32,165 nucleotides of DNA, taken from NCBI GenBank assembly GCA_020025795.1, contig JAHHRK010000004.1:1-32165 (forward strand), read 5' to 3'. The position numbers were made by a program, and so were the translations under genes. The notes beneath the pieces are model-generated. The model saw nothing but the letters and a program-made list of their open reading frames with translations. It ran no database searches and was not told the DNA's origin. Positions within the stretch are counted from its first letter, which is position 1, and every line of letters begins with the position of its first letter. Of this stretch, positions 30,417-32,165 are shown piece by piece. This DNA comes from Faecalibacterium sp. GTDB lineage: Bacteria > Bacillota > Clostridia > Oscillospirales > Ruminococcaceae.

Positions 30417-32165
30417 GTGGCGGAAATCATAGGTTTTGCATATCTGGCTCTGTATGTATGGGCTGGGATTGGCCTGGCGCGGCGGTGTTTGCCCTCGGCA
30501 GGAGCGATGCATACGGTCCCGGTGGGGTGCGGTATCGCTACGGCAATGCTGGCCATGCTGCCGGCGGCTGCGGCACTGGTGGTAGGCTTTACGATTCCGG
30601 CAGCGGTTATCGGCGGTTTGTGCGCCGCTGGGGCCGGTTTGTGGGCCTGGTACAAGCGCAGCGACTTGCAGAAAAAAGAAAAATCCGTGCAGCCGGAAAA
30701 GAAAACCGAATGGCTGTGGATGCTGGCGGCCTGTCTGCCTGCGTTTTTGCTGACGGTGTATCTGCTGCATACCCATGTGCTGTGTTACGAACCAGCCAAT
30801 GGGGCATACTATACGGGGCAGAGCGGCTACGGCGATACCGCGATGCATCTGGCTTTTATCAAAAATATTGCCGTCACCGGTAAAATGCCGCCGCATTATT
30901 CTCTCTTGGCAGGCCAGGATGTGTTCGGCTATCCGTTTTTGACTGAGAGTATTTCCAGTGTGTTTTTGCTGTTCGGTGCAGGGCTGAAGGCTGCCTATAT
31001 TCTGCCATGCATTCCGGCGCTGATCAGTGTGTTTGGCGGCGTGTGGCTCTTGGCACGGCAGGCGCTGAACCATCCGGGCAAAGCGACACTGGCGAGCCTG
31101 CTGTTCATTTACGGCGCAGGCTTGGGCTTTCTGTATTTTTTGGGCAGTCCGGAGCAGTTTGCTTCGATTTTTACCGGATATTACACCACCCCCACAAACT
31201 TTGTGGAAAAGAATCTCCGCTGGGTGAATTGCATCGCCGATTTGCTGGTGCCGCAGCGCGCTACCCTGATGGGCTGGGCGCTGGCAATGCCGTGCCTGTA
31301 TCTGCTGTATCGATTCGCATTCCAGGGCGAAAAGCACCTGTGGCTGGTGCTTGGCCTGTTAGCAGGCAGTATGCCTCTGATACAGACCCACAGCCTGCTG
31401 ATGCTGGTCATTGTTAGTGCGGTGTATTTGTGCCGCCCGGCGGCAGATGCGATTCACGATCACAGCTGGGCTGGTTTGCGGCCTTGGATCGCCTATGCGG
31501 CAACAGCCGGCGTTTTGTGCATCCCCCAATTGTTCGGCGTGATTTTTCGCCAGACATCCGGCGGAAATGGCTTTTTGCAGCCGGTGTTCAACTGGGTGAA
31601 CAACGGCACCGGCGAAAACTTCATCTGGTTTTATATCAAGAATATCGGCATCGTTTATATCCTGATGATTCCGGCTTTTCTGTGGGCAAATCAGACGCTG
31701 CGCCGTTTGTTCCTGGGCGGTTTTGCGGTAAAAATCATTAGCGAGCTGGTGGTTTTTCAGCCCAACTACTATGACAATATCAAGCTGCTGTACTTTTGGT
31801 TTTTGCTCACCTGTATTTTGGTGGCGGGCGCTGTGTGGGACTGGATTTCCCATTTGCGCAGCCGCGCAGTACAGGCGGCTTTGGCGGCGGCTGTGGTGGT
31901 ACTGGGCACCTTATCCGGCGTTTTGACGTTGGGCCGCGAGGCAATCAGCAGCTATCAGGCGTTCAACGCGGACGGCATTGCGGTGGCACAGTATGTGGAC
32001 GAAAATGCAGCACCGGATGCGGTGTTCTTAACAGGCCGTCAGCACCTGAACCCTGTGGCTTCGCTGGCAGGGCGGCAAATCATCTGCGGATCGTCACTGT
32101 ATGTCTTTTTCCACGGAATGAACTTTGAAGCACAGGATGCCGCTGTGCGTGCAATGTACGAAAAC
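30417..32165 (+). CDS. Large polytopic membrane protein, GT-C-like, cut by the window end
   Basis: An open frame from a GTG at 30417, preceded by AAGGAGGA (30403-30410), runs 583 codons to the last base without a stop, so the gene is incomplete at its 3' end. About eleven or more hydrophobic segments are visible. An early external loop holds SGYGDTAMHLAFIKNIA with Asp140 and His143, then YPFLTESISS, resembling the acidic loop of GT-C lipid-linked-sugar glycosyltransferases and related surface-polymer enzymes. The last part turns soluble (YVDENAAPDAVFLTGRQHLNPVASLAG), as in C-terminal extracytoplasmic domains of such proteins. Exact family and substrate were not recognised. Confidence 0.7.
   Translation, partial: MAEIIGFAYLALYVWAGIGLARRCLPSAGAMHTVPVGCGIATAMLAMLPAAAALVVGFTIPAAVIGGLCAAGAGLWAWYKRSDLQKKEKSVQPEKKTEWLWMLAACLPAFLLTVYLLHTHVLCYEPANGAYYTGQSGYGDTAMHLAFIKNIAVTGKMPPHYSLLAGQDVFGYPFLTESISSVFLLFGAGLKAAYILPCIPALISVFGGVWLLARQALNHPGKATLASLLFIYGAGLGFLYFLGSPEQFASIFTGYYTTPTNFVEKNLRWVNCIADLLVPQRATLMGWALAMPCLYLLYRFAFQGEKHLWLVLGLLAGSMPLIQTHSLLMLVIVSAVYLCRPAADAIHDHSWAGLRPWIAYAATAGVLCIPQLFGVIFRQTSGGNGFLQPVFNWVNNGTGENFIWFYIKNIGIVYILMIPAFLWANQTLRRLFLGGFAVKIISELVVFQPNYYDNIKLLYFWFLLTCILVAGAVWDWISHLRSRAVQAALAAAVVVLGTLSGVLTLGREAISSYQAFNADGIAVAQYVDENAAPDAVFLTGRQHLNPVASLAGRQIICGSSLYVFFHGMNFEAQDAAVRAMYEN

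Overview
The window looks like chromosomal DNA from a spore-forming (or formerly spore-forming) Gram-positive gut-type Clostridia, most likely Oscillospiraceae/Ruminococcaceae in the Faecalibacterium–Subdoligranulum–Gemmiger neighbourhood. This rests on the spoVAC/spoVAD/spoVAE and spoIIP genes, strong AGGAGG ribosome sites, GC-rich C-ending codons, a SigI/RsgI pair, and the DUF4358–MBOAT–DHHW cluster typical of Clostridiales. The genus is inference. No tRNA, rRNA, CRISPR array, transposase or integrase was seen.

Layout. (1) 1-1750: a single, distinctly AT-rich gene for a P-loop ATPase, walled off by terminators; probably a recently acquired, defence-like cargo gene. (2) 1930-3700: a YhbD-like regulator overlapping a bactofilin-like gene, then a GtrA-like membrane protein. 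(3) 3760-6740: a sigI–rsgI envelope-stress pair followed by a lipoprotein that duplicates the RsgI extracytoplasmic domain; both surface proteins end in long Asp/Glu tails, and sigI and the lipoprotein gene share an identically spaced promoter block. (4) 6780-15920: de novo pyrimidine genes pyrC-pyrF-pyrK-pyrD-pyrE-carA-carB behind a leader ORF and attenuator-like terminator. The carA product has lost two of three glutaminase triad residues (Cys to Gly, His to Asn). (5) 15950-18740: HU, a short DEAD-box helicase with a terminator hairpin at the start of its leader, and a CPBP membrane protease. (6) 18754-22104, minus strand: DUF4358 lipoprotein, MBOAT acyltransferase and DHHW protein, probably a surface-polymer acylation operon. 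(7) 22249-27109: spoVAC, then two opposite-strand genes (polytopic membrane protein, YghZ-like aldo/keto reductase), then spoVAD-spoVAE, so the usually contiguous spoVA block is split. (8) 27195-30350: rpsT (minus), spoIIP, asnS. (9) 30417-end: a large polytopic membrane protein cut by the window edge.

How the genes work together. The pyr genes encode most of UMP synthesis; aspartate transcarbamylase (pyrB) is not in the window. A CarA without its nucleophile implies ammonia-driven carbamoyl phosphate synthesis. SigI, RsgI and the acidic lipoprotein form a plausible surface-sensing module. MBOAT and DHHW form a plausible polymer-modification pair. The SpoVA proteins move dipicolinic acid into spores and SpoIIP acts in engulfment.

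The observations most worth a second look are the triad-less CarA, the acidic SigI/RsgI module with its paralogous lipoprotein, the pyr leader ORF/attenuator, and the split spoVA operon.
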